Shown piece by piece: positions 52,292 through 61,870 of a stretch of DNA of 64,000 nucleotides (positions are counted from its first letter, which is position 1; each line of letters opens with the position of its first letter). Origin of the DNA: Andreesenia sp964489735 (GTDB lineage Bacteria; Bacillota; Clostridia; Tissierellales; Gottschalkiaceae); NCBI GenBank assembly GCA_964489735.1, contig CAZBAL010000007.1, positions 7,409 through 71,408 on the forward strand. The letters are read 5' to 3'. The translations under genes and the position numbers were made by a program. The notes under the pieces are model-generated. The model was given only the letters and a program-made list of their open reading frames with translations, did not search any database and had not been told where the DNA came from.

Positions 52292-54451
52292 ATGTCAATT
52301 AATATAGCCTTGGCAGGAAACCCCAACTCAGGGAAAACGACATTGTTCAATGCTCTTACGGGCAGCGCACAGTATGTTGGAAACTGGCCAGGAGTTACTG
52401 TCGAGAAAAAAGAAGGAAAAGTAAAGTCGGATAAAAGTATAAATCTTATAGATTTACCGGGAATATACTCTCTATCACCTTATACGCTTGAAGAAGTTGT
52501 AAGTAGAGATTATTTGTTAAATGAGAAACCAGATGTGGTAATAGATCTGGTTGACGGATCGAATATTGAGAGAAACTTATATTTATCTACTCAATTATTA
52601 GAGCTTGGAATACCGACTGTAATAGCTCTTAATATGATAGATGTGGTTAGAAAAAGAGGAGATTCTATAGATATAGATAAGCTGTCGAAGAGAATGGGCT
52701 GTCCAGTTGTAGAAATATCTGCACTTAAAGGGATAGGTTTAGATAAGCTTATAGAGGAAGCAAAGAAGGCAGCAGAGCTCCAGGAGTTCAAGCCTGAACA
52801 CAGATTTGCTCCAGATGTAGAGAAAGCTATTAGTGAGATAATAGACTCAGTGAGTGTACTGAAAGACCATGAAAATGCAAGATGGTTTGCTATAAAGCTG
52901 ATTGAGGAAGATGTTAAAGTTTTAGAGAAATTTGAATTTGGTCCGGGAGAAGTGGAGAAAGTTGCTTCAATCGTTGAAAAACTGGAAACAGCACATGATG
53001 ATGATGGCGAGAGTATAATCACTAATGAGAGGTATGTTTATATTTCTAAAGTTGTTTCAGAATCTGTTAAGAAAAAGACTACAGGAATGACAGCTTCAGA
53101 TAAAATAGACAGAATAGTTACCAATAGATTTCTAGCGATACCAATATTTGCAGCAGTTATGGCATTTATATATTTCTTATCTATCTCAACAATCGGTACC
53201 TGGGGTACGGATTGGGTGAATGATGTACTGTTTGCAGAGATAGTACCAGAGGCGGCAAACGGATTTTTAGAGAGAATAGGAACATCAGATGTGATTCAAT
53301 CTCTAGTAGTAGATGGTATTATCGGAGGGGTTGGAGCAGTGCTAGGATTCCTTCCTCAGATTATAGTTTTATTCCTATGTCTTTCAATACTTGAAGATAT
53401 AGGATATATGGCAAGAATCGCATTTATCATGGATAGAATATTCCGTAAGTTTGGACTTTCAGGAAAATCATTTATTCCTATACTGATAGGAACAGGATGT
53501 AGTGTACCAGGAATTATAGGAACTCGTACGATTGAAAATGATAGAGATAGAAGAATGACTATAATAGTGACATCGTTCATGCCTTGTAGTGCAAAGATAC
53601 CAATAATAGCTCTGATAGCATCAGCATTTTTCGGAGGTGCTTTCTGGGTTGCAACACTTGCATATTTTGGAGCAATACTGGGTATAATTATGTCAGGTAT
53701 TATTTTGAAAAAGACAAGAATATTCGCTGGAGATCCAGCACCATTTGTAATGGAGTTACCTCAGTATCATATACCAAGCTTTAAGAATGTTATTCGTCAC
53801 ACTTATGACAGAGGGAAAGCATTCGTTGTAAAAGCAGGAACGATAATTTTAGCGGCAACAGTGCTGATCTGGTTCCTTATGAGTTTCACACCATCACTTA
53901 GTTATATAGACTTTGAAGCCGATAGCTCAGGAAGTATATTGGCGATTATAGGTAAGGCAATAGCTCCATTATTTGCACCATTAGGATTTGGAAGATGGGA
54001 GACAACAGTTGCAACATTTACAGGTCTTATAGCAAAAGAGCAGCTGGTATCGACTCTTAGTATAGTTTCAGGAGGAATGGCTGAAATAGACCCTGAAGAA
54101 GTATCAGGTGCTAAAGATTTATTAAAAGCATTCGGAGCGATGATAACACCGATCGGTGGATTCTCATTCCTTATGTTTAACATCTTCAACACTCCATGTT
54201 TTGCAGCAATTGGTGCTATAAGAAGAGAGATGCAGAGCGCAAGATGGACTGCACTTGCTATAGCTTATCAGCTAGTATTTGCTTATGCAGTATCACTGAT
54301 AATATACCAGGTTGGTGGACTGATTTTAGGAACAGTTGCATTTGGAGTATGGTCAATAGTAGGTATTGCTGTATTGGTTATAATGATGTATCTATTATTT
54401 AGAAGCTACAGACCTAAGAGCAAAACTAAGCTTGAGGTAGCATCTGCGTAA
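52292..54451 (+). CDS. feoB: Ferrous iron transporter FeoB
   Basis: The 719-residue protein has the N-terminal G domain: G1 GNPNSGKTT, switch region VTVEKKEGK, G3 DLPGIYSL, G4 NMID. A helical GDI region follows (about 165-270), then two Gate repeats with membrane helices, including GTGCSVPGIIGTRT and the NTPCFAAIGAIRREM segment near the C-terminus. It imports Fe2+ across the membrane. The order feoA-feoA-feoB-small Cys protein and the Fur-like promoter all support iron-controlled expression. Confidence 0.97.
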   Translation: MSINIALAGNPNSGKTTLFNALTGSAQYVGNWPGVTVEKKEGKVKSDKSINLIDLPGIYSLSPYTLEEVVSRDYLLNEKPDVVIDLVDGSNIERNLYLSTQLLELGIPTVIALNMIDVVRKRGDSIDIDKLSKRMGCPVVEISALKGIGLDKLIEEAKKAAELQEFKPEHRFAPDVEKAISEIIDSVSVLKDHENARWFAIKLIEEDVKVLEKFEFGPGEVEKVASIVEKLETAHDDDGESIITNERYVYISKVVSESVKKKTTGMTASDKIDRIVTNRFLAIPIFAAVMAFIYFLSISTIGTWGTDWVNDVLFAEIVPEAANGFLERIGTSDVIQSLVVDGIIGGVGAVLGFLPQIIVLFLCLSILEDIGYMARIAFIMDRIFRKFGLSGKSFIPILIGTGCSVPGIIGTRTIENDRDRRMTIIVTSFMPCSAKIPIIALIASAFFGGAFWVATLAYFGAILGIIMSGIILKKTRIFAGDPAPFVMELPQYHIPSFKNVIRHTYDRGKAFVVKAGTIILAATVLIWFLMSFTPSLSYIDFEADSSGSILAIIGKAIAPLFAPLGFGRWETTVATFTGLIAKEQLVSTLSIVSGGMAEIDPEEVSGAKDLLKAFGAMITPIGGFSFLMFNIFNTPCFAAIGAIRREMQSARWTALAIAYQLVFAYAVSLIIYQVGGLILGTVAFGVWSIVGIAVLVIMMYLLFRSYRPKSKTKLEVASA

Positions 54452-54478
54452 TATAAATTTATTTGAGAAGGTGAGTTT

Positions 54479-54640
54479 ATGAGTGGAGCAGATTTATTAA
54501 TATTAGGGATTATTGCAGCAATATTGATCGCTATAGTAATGAGAAGCTACAAAAGAAAGAAAGCTGGAAAAACTGGATGTTCAGGATGTTCAAGCACATC
54601 TTGTCCTAGCAGTGGACATTATAAAAGCGATAATAAATAA
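54479..54640 (+). CDS. FeoB-associated Cys-rich membrane protein
   Basis: This 53-residue protein, too short for many gene callers, starts at ATG 54479 after GAAGGTGAG. One membrane helix (residues about 5-21) is followed by a basic stretch and a cysteine cluster (CSGCSSTSC). It matches the small FeoB-associated proteins, thought to assist iron passage or act like FeoC. It lies 27 bases after feoB. Confidence 0.88.
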   Translation: MSGADLLILGIIAAILIAIVMRSYKRKKAGKTGCSGCSSTSCPSSGHYKSDNK

Positions 54641-54698
54641 TAAGAATATTTAATTTAATGTAGTAATATATAATAAATAGTTTTAATATTGGCGTTTG

Positions 54699-54745
54699 AG
54701 AGCTCTGAATTTTATTTTTCAAGATTCAGAGCTCTTTTATTTTAA
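54699..54745 (+). terminator. Terminator of the feo operon
   Basis: AGAGCTCTGAAT (54699-54710) and ATTCAGAGCTCT (54724-54735) form a perfect 12-bp stem followed by TTTTATTTT. The 170 bases from here to the next gene hold nothing else clear. Confidence 0.85.
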
Positions 54746-54916
54746 TTAATTACTCTGAAGAGCCTTTTAGATTATTCATTTACCAGTGAATACTGTGCAT
54801 ATTAACTACTAGAAAAATCTTTCGAGAGTAAATCTGTTAGGTGACCTTAAGCTGAAAATAATAAAAATGAAAAGGTGAGTATTATAGACTATAATATTAG
54901 ATATAGAGGTGATTAT

Positions 54917-56656
54917 ATGAACAGGATTGATCTTCTCAGAGATGAGATGAAAAAAGAAGGTATAGATATATATCTAGTTCCAACTTCAGACCCGCATCAA
55001 AGTGAGTACTTGTCTGAGCATTGGAAAGGTAGAGAGTGGCTCAGCGGTTTTACAGGCTCCGCTGGAATGCTTATAGTAACAGAAAGTGAAGCAGGTCTTT
55101 GGACTGATGGTAGATACTTTATCCAGGCTGAAAAAGAACTCAAAGATACTGGAATAAAGCTCTATAAAATGGGAATTCCAGGAGAGGAAACAGTATACAA
55201 CTTTATCAGAAAAAAACTTGGAAAAGGTGGGGTACTAGGCTTATTTGGCAGAGATTTATCTATAGCACAGTATCAATATTTATTGAAAGGGTCTAGGAAT
55301 ATTAGAATCAAGACTGATATAGACTTGGTGGATAGAATATGGAAAGATAGACCATCAAAGCCAGTTTCAGAGCTGTTTATACATGAAGAAAGATTCACAG
55401 GAGAATCTACAGGGAGCAAACTAGCAAGACTCAGAGCACATATGAGCAGATTCAAACTGGATAAAAAAATAGTTTCATCGCTGGATGAGATAGCATGGCT
55501 TTTCAATTTAAGAGGAAGAGATATTAAAAATAATCCTGTCTTTATATCATTTGCAATAATTTCGCAAGAGAGAGCTGTCTTGTTTACAGATGCAATAGTA
55601 AATGAGAAAGTTAAGAATTATTCAGAGGAACAGTTCTTTGAAATTAAGAAATTAGATGAATTCGAGATGGAACTTAAAGGAATAGAGTCCGAATGCGTAT
55701 CTTTAGACCCGGAAAAATCAAGTCTTTGGATAAAAAACAGTCTGGAGCTAAACAAAATTGTTTTTGGAAGAGATATTCTGACATATTATGAATCGATTCG
55801 AAATGAAATACAGATTGATAATTTAAGAGAGACTTACAGAAGAGATGGAGCTGCTGTAATCAAGCTGCTGAATTGGATAAAAAAGTCTCTTAAGAGTGGC
55901 GAAGAAGTGTCGGAGATAGATATATCGGATAAGCTGATAGAGCTGAGAAGTGAAATTGATAATTTTATAGAGCCTAGTTTCGATACTATAGCTGCTTATA
56001 AAGAACATGGAGCTATGATGCACTACTCTGCAGATGAGGAATCAAACTATATTCTTGAAGAAGATGGACTCTTGCTGATAGATTCAGGTGGTCAGTACCT
56101 ATCGGGAACTACAGATATAACTCGTACTATTTCGCTCGGGAATGTAACGGAAGACGAGAAAAAACATTATACCCTTACATTAAAAGGGATGATAAATCTG
56201 ACTAATGCAAAGTTTTTAGATGGCACCAAGGGTATAGCATTAGATATATTTGCGAGAGAATACCTGTGGAAAGAGGGAATAGACTATAAATCTGGAACAG
56301 GTCATGGAGTTGGGTACTGCCTTTCTGTACACTTAGGAGACCAGAGGATATCACCTAGAGCGGTGGATTCTGTGTTGAAGCCTGGGATGACAGTCACTAA
56401 TGAGCCAGGAGTTTATTTAGAAGGGAAGTACGGTATCCGCATAGAGAACGTTCTTTTAGTAAAAGAGTATATGGAGAATGAATCTGATAAATTCTTAGAG
56501 TTTGAGACATTGACACTTTGTCCTTTCGATAAGGAATTGATAGATTTCAGTTTACTAACGGAAGAAGAAATCGAGTGGATAGATGAGTATAATAAAAAAA
56601 TGAGAGAAGAGCTAGAAGATTTACTTACAGAAGAGGAAATGGAACTCATCTGGTAA
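54917..56656 (+). CDS. Xaa-Pro aminopeptidase (aminopeptidase P)
   Basis: ATG 54917 after AGAGGTGAT opens 579 residues with the M24B layout: creatinase-like N-domain (1-150, TDGRYFIQAEKEL), a second such domain, then the catalytic domain with metal ligands Asp (LLIDSGGQYL and GTTDITRT), His (GTGHGVGYCLSVHLG) and Glu (NEPGVYLE, GIRIENVLLV). The three-domain form is the large aminopeptidase P type. It removes the residue before proline, freeing amino acids for use. Confidence 0.93.
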   Translation: MNRIDLLRDEMKKEGIDIYLVPTSDPHQSEYLSEHWKGREWLSGFTGSAGMLIVTESEAGLWTDGRYFIQAEKELKDTGIKLYKMGIPGEETVYNFIRKKLGKGGVLGLFGRDLSIAQYQYLLKGSRNIRIKTDIDLVDRIWKDRPSKPVSELFIHEERFTGESTGSKLARLRAHMSRFKLDKKIVSSLDEIAWLFNLRGRDIKNNPVFISFAIISQERAVLFTDAIVNEKVKNYSEEQFFEIKKLDEFEMELKGIESECVSLDPEKSSLWIKNSLELNKIVFGRDILTYYESIRNEIQIDNLRETYRRDGAAVIKLLNWIKKSLKSGEEVSEIDISDKLIELRSEIDNFIEPSFDTIAAYKEHGAMMHYSADEESNYILEEDGLLLIDSGGQYLSGTTDITRTISLGNVTEDEKKHYTLTLKGMINLTNAKFLDGTKGIALDIFAREYLWKEGIDYKSGTGHGVGYCLSVHLGDQRISPRAVDSVLKPGMTVTNEPGVYLEGKYGIRIENVLLVKEYMENESDKFLEFETLTLCPFDKELIDFSLLTEEEIEWIDEYNKKMREELEDLLTEEEMELIW

Positions 56657-56679
56657 GTTAATATGTATGAAAATAATAA

Positions 56680-56715
56680 AAGAAACACCAGAAAAATATT
56701 CTGGTGTTTCTTTAT
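56680..56715. terminator. Bidirectional terminator
   Basis: AAGAAACACCAGAA (56680-56693) and TTCTGGTGTTTCTT (56699-56712) form a perfect 14-bp stem with a 5-base loop, between convergent genes. Confidence 0.88.
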
Positions 56716-56726
56716 ATTATTTTATA

Positions 56727-57509
56727 TTACTTTCTGTTTTTGGTTCTGTTTAGTTTATTCCAGCCTACTGTAGCGGCACCTATAGCGCCGTTATACTGAG
56801 ATAATGGATGAGTGATTATTTTCTTATTCATCTTTTCAGATATTATCTCTGCAAGTTTATTGCTTTGAGCCAATCCACCGGTGAACATGATATCCGGTTG
56901 CGGACTCACTCTGCTTGAAAGTGTAACTATTTTTGAAGCTATAGTGTGAAGTATACCTGCTGCAACAGATTCTTTAGGAGTTCCAGATGCTAACATACTG
57001 ATAACTTCTGATTCAGCAAATACTGTACACATACTGTTGATTTTTGCAGGATCTACATTCTCAGTCAGAGTATCAAGGTCTTCTAGATCGGCACCTAAGA
57101 GATTTACCATAACCTGGAGAAATCTCCCTGTACCAGCAGCACACTTGTCATTCATTATAAAATCGACAATGTTTCCCGAATCATCAATTTTTATGACTTT
57201 ACTGTCCTGACCACCTATATCCAATATAGTTCTAGTATCAGGATGAAGATAGTATGCGCCCTTACCATGACAAGTTATCTCTGTAAGTGATTTGTCTGCA
57301 AAATCTACAGAAACTCTTCCATATCCCGTAGTTATTATATATACATCTTCTCTTTTAAGATTGTGTCTTTCAAAAAAACTGTCTTTTATATCCTGGCATG
57401 CTTGCCTAGGACTCCATCCAGTAGGAATCAATATTTTATCAACTATATCGCCATTAAATAGAATGCCTTTAGTTGCAGTAGAGCCAGAATCAATACCTAT
57501 TGAATACAA
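56727..57509 (-). CDS. 2-hydroxyacyl-CoA-dehydratase-type activator ATPase
   Basis: The 260-residue protein is of the BadF/HgdC ASKHA fold: GIDSGSTATKG (phosphate 1), LDIGGQDSKV (phosphate 2), KCAAGTGRFL with one cluster-binding Cys, SMCTVFAESEV with the other, and FTGGLAQSNKL. A [4Fe-4S] cluster bridges the dimer and ATP-driven electron transfer reaches the partner protein encoded next to it. The pairing with a single-subunit partner resembles YjiL/DCCP-reductase. It lies 40 bases after that partner. Confidence 0.92.
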   Translation of the reverse strand: MYSIGIDSGSTATKGILFNGDIVDKILIPTGWSPRQACQDIKDSFFERHNLKREDVYIITTGYGRVSVDFADKSLTEITCHGKGAYYLHPDTRTILDIGGQDSKVIKIDDSGNIVDFIMNDKCAAGTGRFLQVMVNLLGADLEDLDTLTENVDPAKINSMCTVFAESEVISMLASGTPKESVAAGILHTIASKIVTLSSRVSPQPDIMFTGGLAQSNKLAEIISEKMNKKIITHPLSQYNGAIGAATVGWNKLNRTKNRK

Positions 57510-57549
57510 TTAATCAACTCCAATTCAAATTTTAAATCCAATTTTAAAA

Positions 57550-58707
57550 TTACAGCATTTCCAGGAATGCAGAAATACGAGTGTTAATCTGTCCTACATC
57601 TGATTGAGAATAATCTGTTTCAACAGATATGAAAGGAGTATCATTTACAGCGTTTACTGCTTTCTTGATAGTGTGAGTCTCAATAGCGTAAGTGTGACAT
57701 GCTTGAAGAGTCATCTCTACAACACCATCAACCTTATATTCTTTTATCAGCCTTTGAAGCAGTTCTTCTCTGCCTTTATTAGGAGTCATAACCGAACATG
57801 GTATGTGAAGGTACTTTTCAGTAAGTGCGTCGTACGGATCTTTAGTTTCATCAACTAAATCTTCAACAGCTTTTAATCCTATGCAGTTCTCAAAAGCCAC
57901 AACAACTCCACCATTCTCTTCTATAGCTTTAACTATTTTAGTAGTAGCTCCAGCCATAGGACATCCTGTTATAAGGATTCTAGGTCTATCTTCTGAAACC
58001 GGTCTGTTTCCAGCTTCATACTCTTTGAGAGTATTCTCTCTAAGCTCGTTCAGTGAATCGATTATTTCTTTACTGGTCAATTTGAACGAAGCACCATAAA
58101 GCACTCCTAAAAGCTGTTCTCCTGTAAATGGAGGTGGAACCATTTTTCCTAATTCATAAACAGATTTTAATGCTTTTCTTTCATTGTTTCTCTCTATTAT
58201 TGCATTTTTCACATCTTCATCCGTTATTGTTACATTGAACTCTTTTTCAAGCCTCTCTTTGAATTTATACATTTCACTTTTCCAGAAATCAAATGCTTCC
58301 TGAGTTGCATTTGTCTGTGGAAGCTGCATAACATGAACTGGTTTGATATCATTCATCAGTTCATACATTTTCTTTTTACCATCACAAGTAGTTTCTCCTA
58401 AAATTAAATCAGAGAAATAGAAATAGGGACAAGTATCTTCCAGTGCATATCCGTAGCTTGCCTTTATCAGCGGACAAAGGTTTCTTGGCAGATGCTTTTC
58501 AGCAGCTTCTATAGATTCGTCTGCCATAGCACACAGACCAACAGGAACAGCACCCGCTGCCTTAATCAGTTCAGTAGGACTGTAAGTACAGTATGTTCCT
58601 ACAACATTTTTTCCAGATTCTTTAAGTTCTTTCATTTTTATAAAGTTTTCTTGTTTTGCTTCATCAAATTCTTGAAATGCCTTTGGTAAATCATAAGCCA
58701 TAATCAT
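57550..58707 (-). CDS. Double-cubane-cluster-type protein (HgdB/YjiM family)
   Basis: The 385-residue protein belongs to the 2-hydroxyacyl-CoA dehydratase D-component family (YDLPKAFQEF; GTYCTYSPTELIKAAGAVPVG (first 20 residues quoted in part); NLCPLIKASYGYA; DLILGETTCDGKKK; ITGCPMAG; ENCIG; QACHTY). Several cysteines are positioned to bind clusters. A dehydratase needs two different subunits, but only one is encoded here, with its activator; this arrangement is that of double-cubane [8Fe-9S] proteins. The reaction is unknown. ATG 58707 or ATG 58701 could be the start. Confidence 0.85.
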   Translation of the reverse strand: MIMAYDLPKAFQEFDEAKQENFIKMKELKESGKNVVGTYCTYSPTELIKAAGAVPVGLCAMADESIEAAEKHLPRNLCPLIKASYGYALEDTCPYFYFSDLILGETTCDGKKKMYELMNDIKPVHVMQLPQTNATQEAFDFWKSEMYKFKERLEKEFNVTITDEDVKNAIIERNNERKALKSVYELGKMVPPPFTGEQLLGVLYGASFKLTSKEIIDSLNELRENTLKEYEAGNRPVSEDRPRILITGCPMAGATTKIVKAIEENGGVVVAFENCIGLKAVEDLVDETKDPYDALTEKYLHIPCSVMTPNKGREELLQRLIKEYKVDGVVEMTLQACHTYAIETHTIKKAVNAVNDTPFISVETDYSQSDVGQINTRISAFLEML

Positions 58708-58960
58708 ATAACCCCCTATAATATTGTCATAACATTTAACCCTATGTATATTATAATTCATAAACTTAATAAATATGCCAATACAGATATAGGGAATTAC
58801 TATACATAAAAATGAATTGATTTAAAAAGTCAATAAACGACTGTATCTACCTCTACCGATGGAATATAGCAACTTGAAAATTTGATGGTATAATATAGTA
58901 CAAGTATGATTATTATGTATCGAATTGTCAGTAGAGTCATCGACAAAAAGGGTGTGTAGT

Positions 58961-59470
58961 ATGGAATCACTGAAGTCAGCAGTTTACAAAAATAGAAAAG
59001 TGAGTATGGCGATTCTATTTGCATTTGTATTTATAGTAAACAGGTATTATATAAACGAGTTTCACTATATACCATCACTAATTTTTAGCTTATTGGGGAC
59101 TAGTGCCGTTTATAATGTGACAAGTATAATCCGTGTTGCATTGATATTTGCTATGAGCAGGTTATTGTTTAAGGTTTCGGTCAGCATAAAAAAATCTTAT
59201 GCGAGTGAGACACTCAGTATCAATATACTCATCACGATGCTTTTAAGTGCATTAATAGAAGTCTTGAGAGGAAGTAGAGTCGTAATTACATCAGTCAGTA
59301 TAATATTATCGACTATGCTTCTAATTTTTCTCGAGAGAAGAAATATAGACTCTAGAAAACATATAATCATTGGAATTAAGTACACAGTATTTAGACTCAT
59401 ATCAATATCGATAGCTTATGGTCTGACTTTATTTATAGTTCTAATGCTCTTAAGTGAGACGGGTATATAG
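58961..59470 (+). CDS. Uncharacterised membrane protein
   Basis: The 169-residue protein, from ATG 58961 after AAGGGTG, has about five hydrophobic segments (near residues 15-32, 50-72, 88-103, 108-122 and 145-165) and is strongly basic between them. I recognise no family. It lies upstream of the corrinoid protein gene on the same strand with a 100-base gap, and no functional link is evident. Confidence 0.65.
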   Translation: MESLKSAVYKNRKVSMAILFAFVFIVNRYYINEFHYIPSLIFSLLGTSAVYNVTSIIRVALIFAMSRLLFKVSVSIKKSYASETLSINILITMLLSALIEVLRGSRVVITSVSIILSTMLLIFLERRNIDSRKHIIIGIKYTVFRLISISIAYGLTLFIVLMLLSETGI

Positions 59471-59570
59471 GCTTTTATAAAAGTTGTTATAGAGGTTGTT
59501 ATATAAGAAAAAGACTGTTGGTGAATTAAATGTAATGAAATGAACGAATATATAGAAAGGGTTGGTCAAT

Positions 59571-60242
59571 ATGAAAACCAAAGAAGAACTTTTAGAACAG
59601 ATGGCAGATCTCGTTTTGAATATGGAAGACGAAGAGATTGTAGATGTTTCTAAGGAATACTTAGAAGGAGGACATAGTGCATTTGATGGAATACAGAAAG
59701 GGCTAGCCGAAGGAATGAATAGGGCTGGTCAGATGTTTGAGGAGCAGGAATACTATATTCCGGAATTATTGCTGTGTTCAGATGCAATGTATGCGGGGTT
59801 AGAAGTTCTAAAGCCTGTTGTAATAGAGGAACTTAAAAAAACAGCTGATCACAAAGGATATAAGGCTGTTGTTGGAGTTGTTCAGGGAGACACTCATGAC
59901 ATAGGAAAGAACCTGTTCAAAATAATGTTGGAAACAGCGGGATTTGAAGTATATGATATGGGAAATAATGTACCACCTCAGGATTTTATTGACAAGATAA
60001 GAGAAGTAGATGCTGATTTGCTTGGACTTTCAACACTTATGACTACAACCATGGTCAATATGGAAAAGACGGTTAATATGGTAAAATCTTCTGATTTAAA
60101 AGATAAAGTTACTGTTATGGTAGGCGGTGGACCTATTTCTAGAGAGTATGCTGAAAAAGTCGGAGCAGATGGATTTGAGAAAGATGTTTATAAAGCCGTG
60201 CAAACAGCGAAAACTTTAGTTGAAAATAATCAGAAAAACTAA
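59571..60242 (+). CDS. Corrinoid protein (methyltransferase cognate, MtaC/MtbC-like)
   Basis: The 223-residue protein has an N-terminal helical cap (GMNRAGQMFEEQEYYIPELL near residue 45) and a Rossmann-like B12 domain with GDTHDIGKN, the cobalt-ligating His, near residue 105, and the later LSTLMTTTM and VGGGPIS loops. It shuttles methyl groups between a substrate methyltransferase and a second methyltransferase. No such partner is directly adjacent; a UroD-like methyltransferase lies at 62.4 kb on the other strand. The start is ATG 59571. Confidence 0.92.
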   Translation: MKTKEELLEQMADLVLNMEDEEIVDVSKEYLEGGHSAFDGIQKGLAEGMNRAGQMFEEQEYYIPELLLCSDAMYAGLEVLKPVVIEELKKTADHKGYKAVVGVVQGDTHDIGKNLFKIMLETAGFEVYDMGNNVPPQDFIDKIREVDADLLGLSTLMTTTMVNMEKTVNMVKSSDLKDKVTVMVGGGPISREYAEKVGADGFEKDVYKAVQTAKTLVENNQKN

Positions 60243-60307
60243 AATGGTATCTGAATATACTTTGATTCTAAATTCAAAAAAGAATAAATTTTCAAAAAGA
60301 ATAAATA

Positions 60308-60353
60308 AAAAAAGCTAACACTTTTTAATCTAAATTAAAGTGTTAGCTTTTTG
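60308..60353. terminator. Terminator after the corrinoid protein gene
   Basis: AAAGCTAACACTTT (60311-60324) and AAAGTGTTAGCTTT (60337-60350) form a perfect 14-bp stem with A and T runs, usable on both strands. Confidence 0.87.
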
Positions 60354-60405
60354 CATTTTTATCTGAGAAAGATAATATATTGTATTTTGTCATTATATTG
60401 TGTAT

Positions 60406-61320
60406 TTATTTTTTAAACTTGATATCAATATCTCCAACATCAGTTTTGACCTCAATATGGTCTTTGAATTTGCTTTTATCATCATCATATTTCACGTCTC
60501 CTGAATCCATCCTGATATCACCGACCTGGGTAGATGTAACAAGTCCTACTGAGCTTTTTTCCTGGTCTAAGCTTATCTTAATATCACCTGTAAATGTTTC
60601 AAGTTTATTTAGACCAGATACAGAGCCGGCATAAGATAAGTCACCAGTGCTTGTTTTGACAGAAAGCCCTCTTGAATCTGCATTCTCAAAATTAATATCG
60701 CCGATATCTAAAGTAATATTTGAATCGTTTAGTTTAGATTTATATATAGAGACATCACCGACGTTGCTATCCACTGTCAAGCTGTTCAGCTCTGCGTTTT
60801 TCATTGAAATATCTCCAACATCATTTTTGATTTTCATACTGTTTGCTTTTGTGCCTTCAATTGAAATATCACCGGTATGGTTTACAATAGAAAGCTCTAA
60901 ATCTTTTGGTATATTCACTACTAACTTTGTAGAGCTTTTATCTGGATAAAAGGCGAATCCAAAGCCGCCTATTTCACCGACTTGAATCAATTCAAGGATT
61001 CCATTTTTTTCTTCTGTTCGAATTCCGAAGACTAAATCGTTGCTCTTTTTATTTCTAAATTCATCATATTCAATGCTGACATCACTATCATTAGATGGCT
61101 GGAAGTGGACGTCATAGTTACTGATGTCCATATTGATTTTCTTTATGTTTTTAAATTTAGAGTTGGCTTCTAATTTTTTAGTATTTTTTAGAATATTTCC
61201 TTTGGAGTTGAATATATATCTAGAGTCAATAGGTTCTCTATAACCTTTAAATACGGCAAAAGATGTCAATAGAACTCCAGCAGATAGTATTATAATTGCT
61301 GCTTTAATACTCTTTTTCAT
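60406..61320 (-). CDS. DUF4097-type beta-repeat protein, membrane-anchored
   Basis: An N-terminal signal-anchor (residues about 7-25) is followed by 280 residues of repeated strands. The motif VGDI or TGDI recurs every 18-25 residues (for example NVGDVSIYKSKL, DIGDINFENADS, STGDLSYAGS, FTGDIKISLDQ, QVGDIRMDSGD), as in the beta-helix of DUF4097 proteins. These sit outside the membrane and often go with PadR and HAAS proteins, as here. Function is unknown; a sensing or signalling role is likely. It overlaps the preceding gene by 17 bases. Confidence 0.87.
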   Translation of the reverse strand: MKKSIKAAIIILSAGVLLTSFAVFKGYREPIDSRYIFNSKGNILKNTKKLEANSKFKNIKKINMDISNYDVHFQPSNDSDVSIEYDEFRNKKSNDLVFGIRTEEKNGILELIQVGEIGGFGFAFYPDKSSTKLVVNIPKDLELSIVNHTGDISIEGTKANSMKIKNDVGDISMKNAELNSLTVDSNVGDVSIYKSKLNDSNITLDIGDINFENADSRGLSVKTSTGDLSYAGSVSGLNKLETFTGDIKISLDQEKSSVGLVTSTQVGDIRMDSGDVKYDDDKSKFKDHIEVKTDVGDIDIKFKK

Positions 61321-61870
61321 TTTTAGCTCTCCTCTCTCTTAATTTTTTAGATATAGCATAGCTTATTTTCTTTATAATGAATCTAAAAAACTCGAAGAAT
61401 AATATCGAAAGTCCAACTAATGCCATAAATATTCCTAGATAGTATATTCTAGAAAAAATAGTTATATCCTGCATGAAAACAGAAAGCAATGAAACGACCA
61501 TAGCGGTTAGAATAGATGCTCCCACTGCTATAAAAGTAATGAACAAAGCTCCAATGGTGGCTGCTAATGCAATAGCCAAAGGAATTCCAATAGGTGCCGC
61601 TATTATAGCTAAGATTATTATCAGTAGAACATTTCGATTGTTTTTATCTTCTCTATGGACTGAGCTCTCGTCATCATAAGTTTTTATATCTGTCAGCACT
61701 TCAAGAGCAATGTTTTTTGGATCTCCAAATGATTTAGGTACATCATCAGATCCCATAATACCAGCTTCATCAAACATCTCTGCATAGTAGATATGTATGT
61801 CATGTTTCTCATGCTCTGGTATATTTTTCAGATATTTCATAAGTTTATTCATAAAATTATCTCTAGTCAA
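61304..61870 (-). CDS. HAAS/DUF1700-domain membrane protein
   Basis: TTG 61870, after GGAGGTG, opens the typical start TRDNFMNKLMKYLKNIPEHE of the HAAS signalling domain (residues 1-70, with FGDPKNIALEVLTD). Four hydrophobic helices follow (about residues 88-165), and then a basic tail. A GTG at 61879 overlaps the ribosome site and is less likely. It is translationally coupled to the PadR gene (8-base overlap). It is thought to act with PadR in an envelope-related regulatory system. Confidence 0.86.
   Translation of the reverse strand: MTRDNFMNKLMKYLKNIPEHEKHDIHIYYAEMFDEAGIMGSDDVPKSFGDPKNIALEVLTDIKTYDDESSVHREDKNNRNVLLIIILAIIAAPIGIPLAIALAATIGALFITFIAVGASILTAMVVSLLSVFMQDITIFSRIYYLGIFMALVGLSILFFEFFRFIIKKISYAISKKLRERRAKNEKEY

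Noticed and set aside
57550..58707. A complete 2-hydroxyglutaryl-CoA dehydratase
   Set aside because: Only one of the two subunits is encoded and no CoA-transferase or dehydrogenase genes are nearby.
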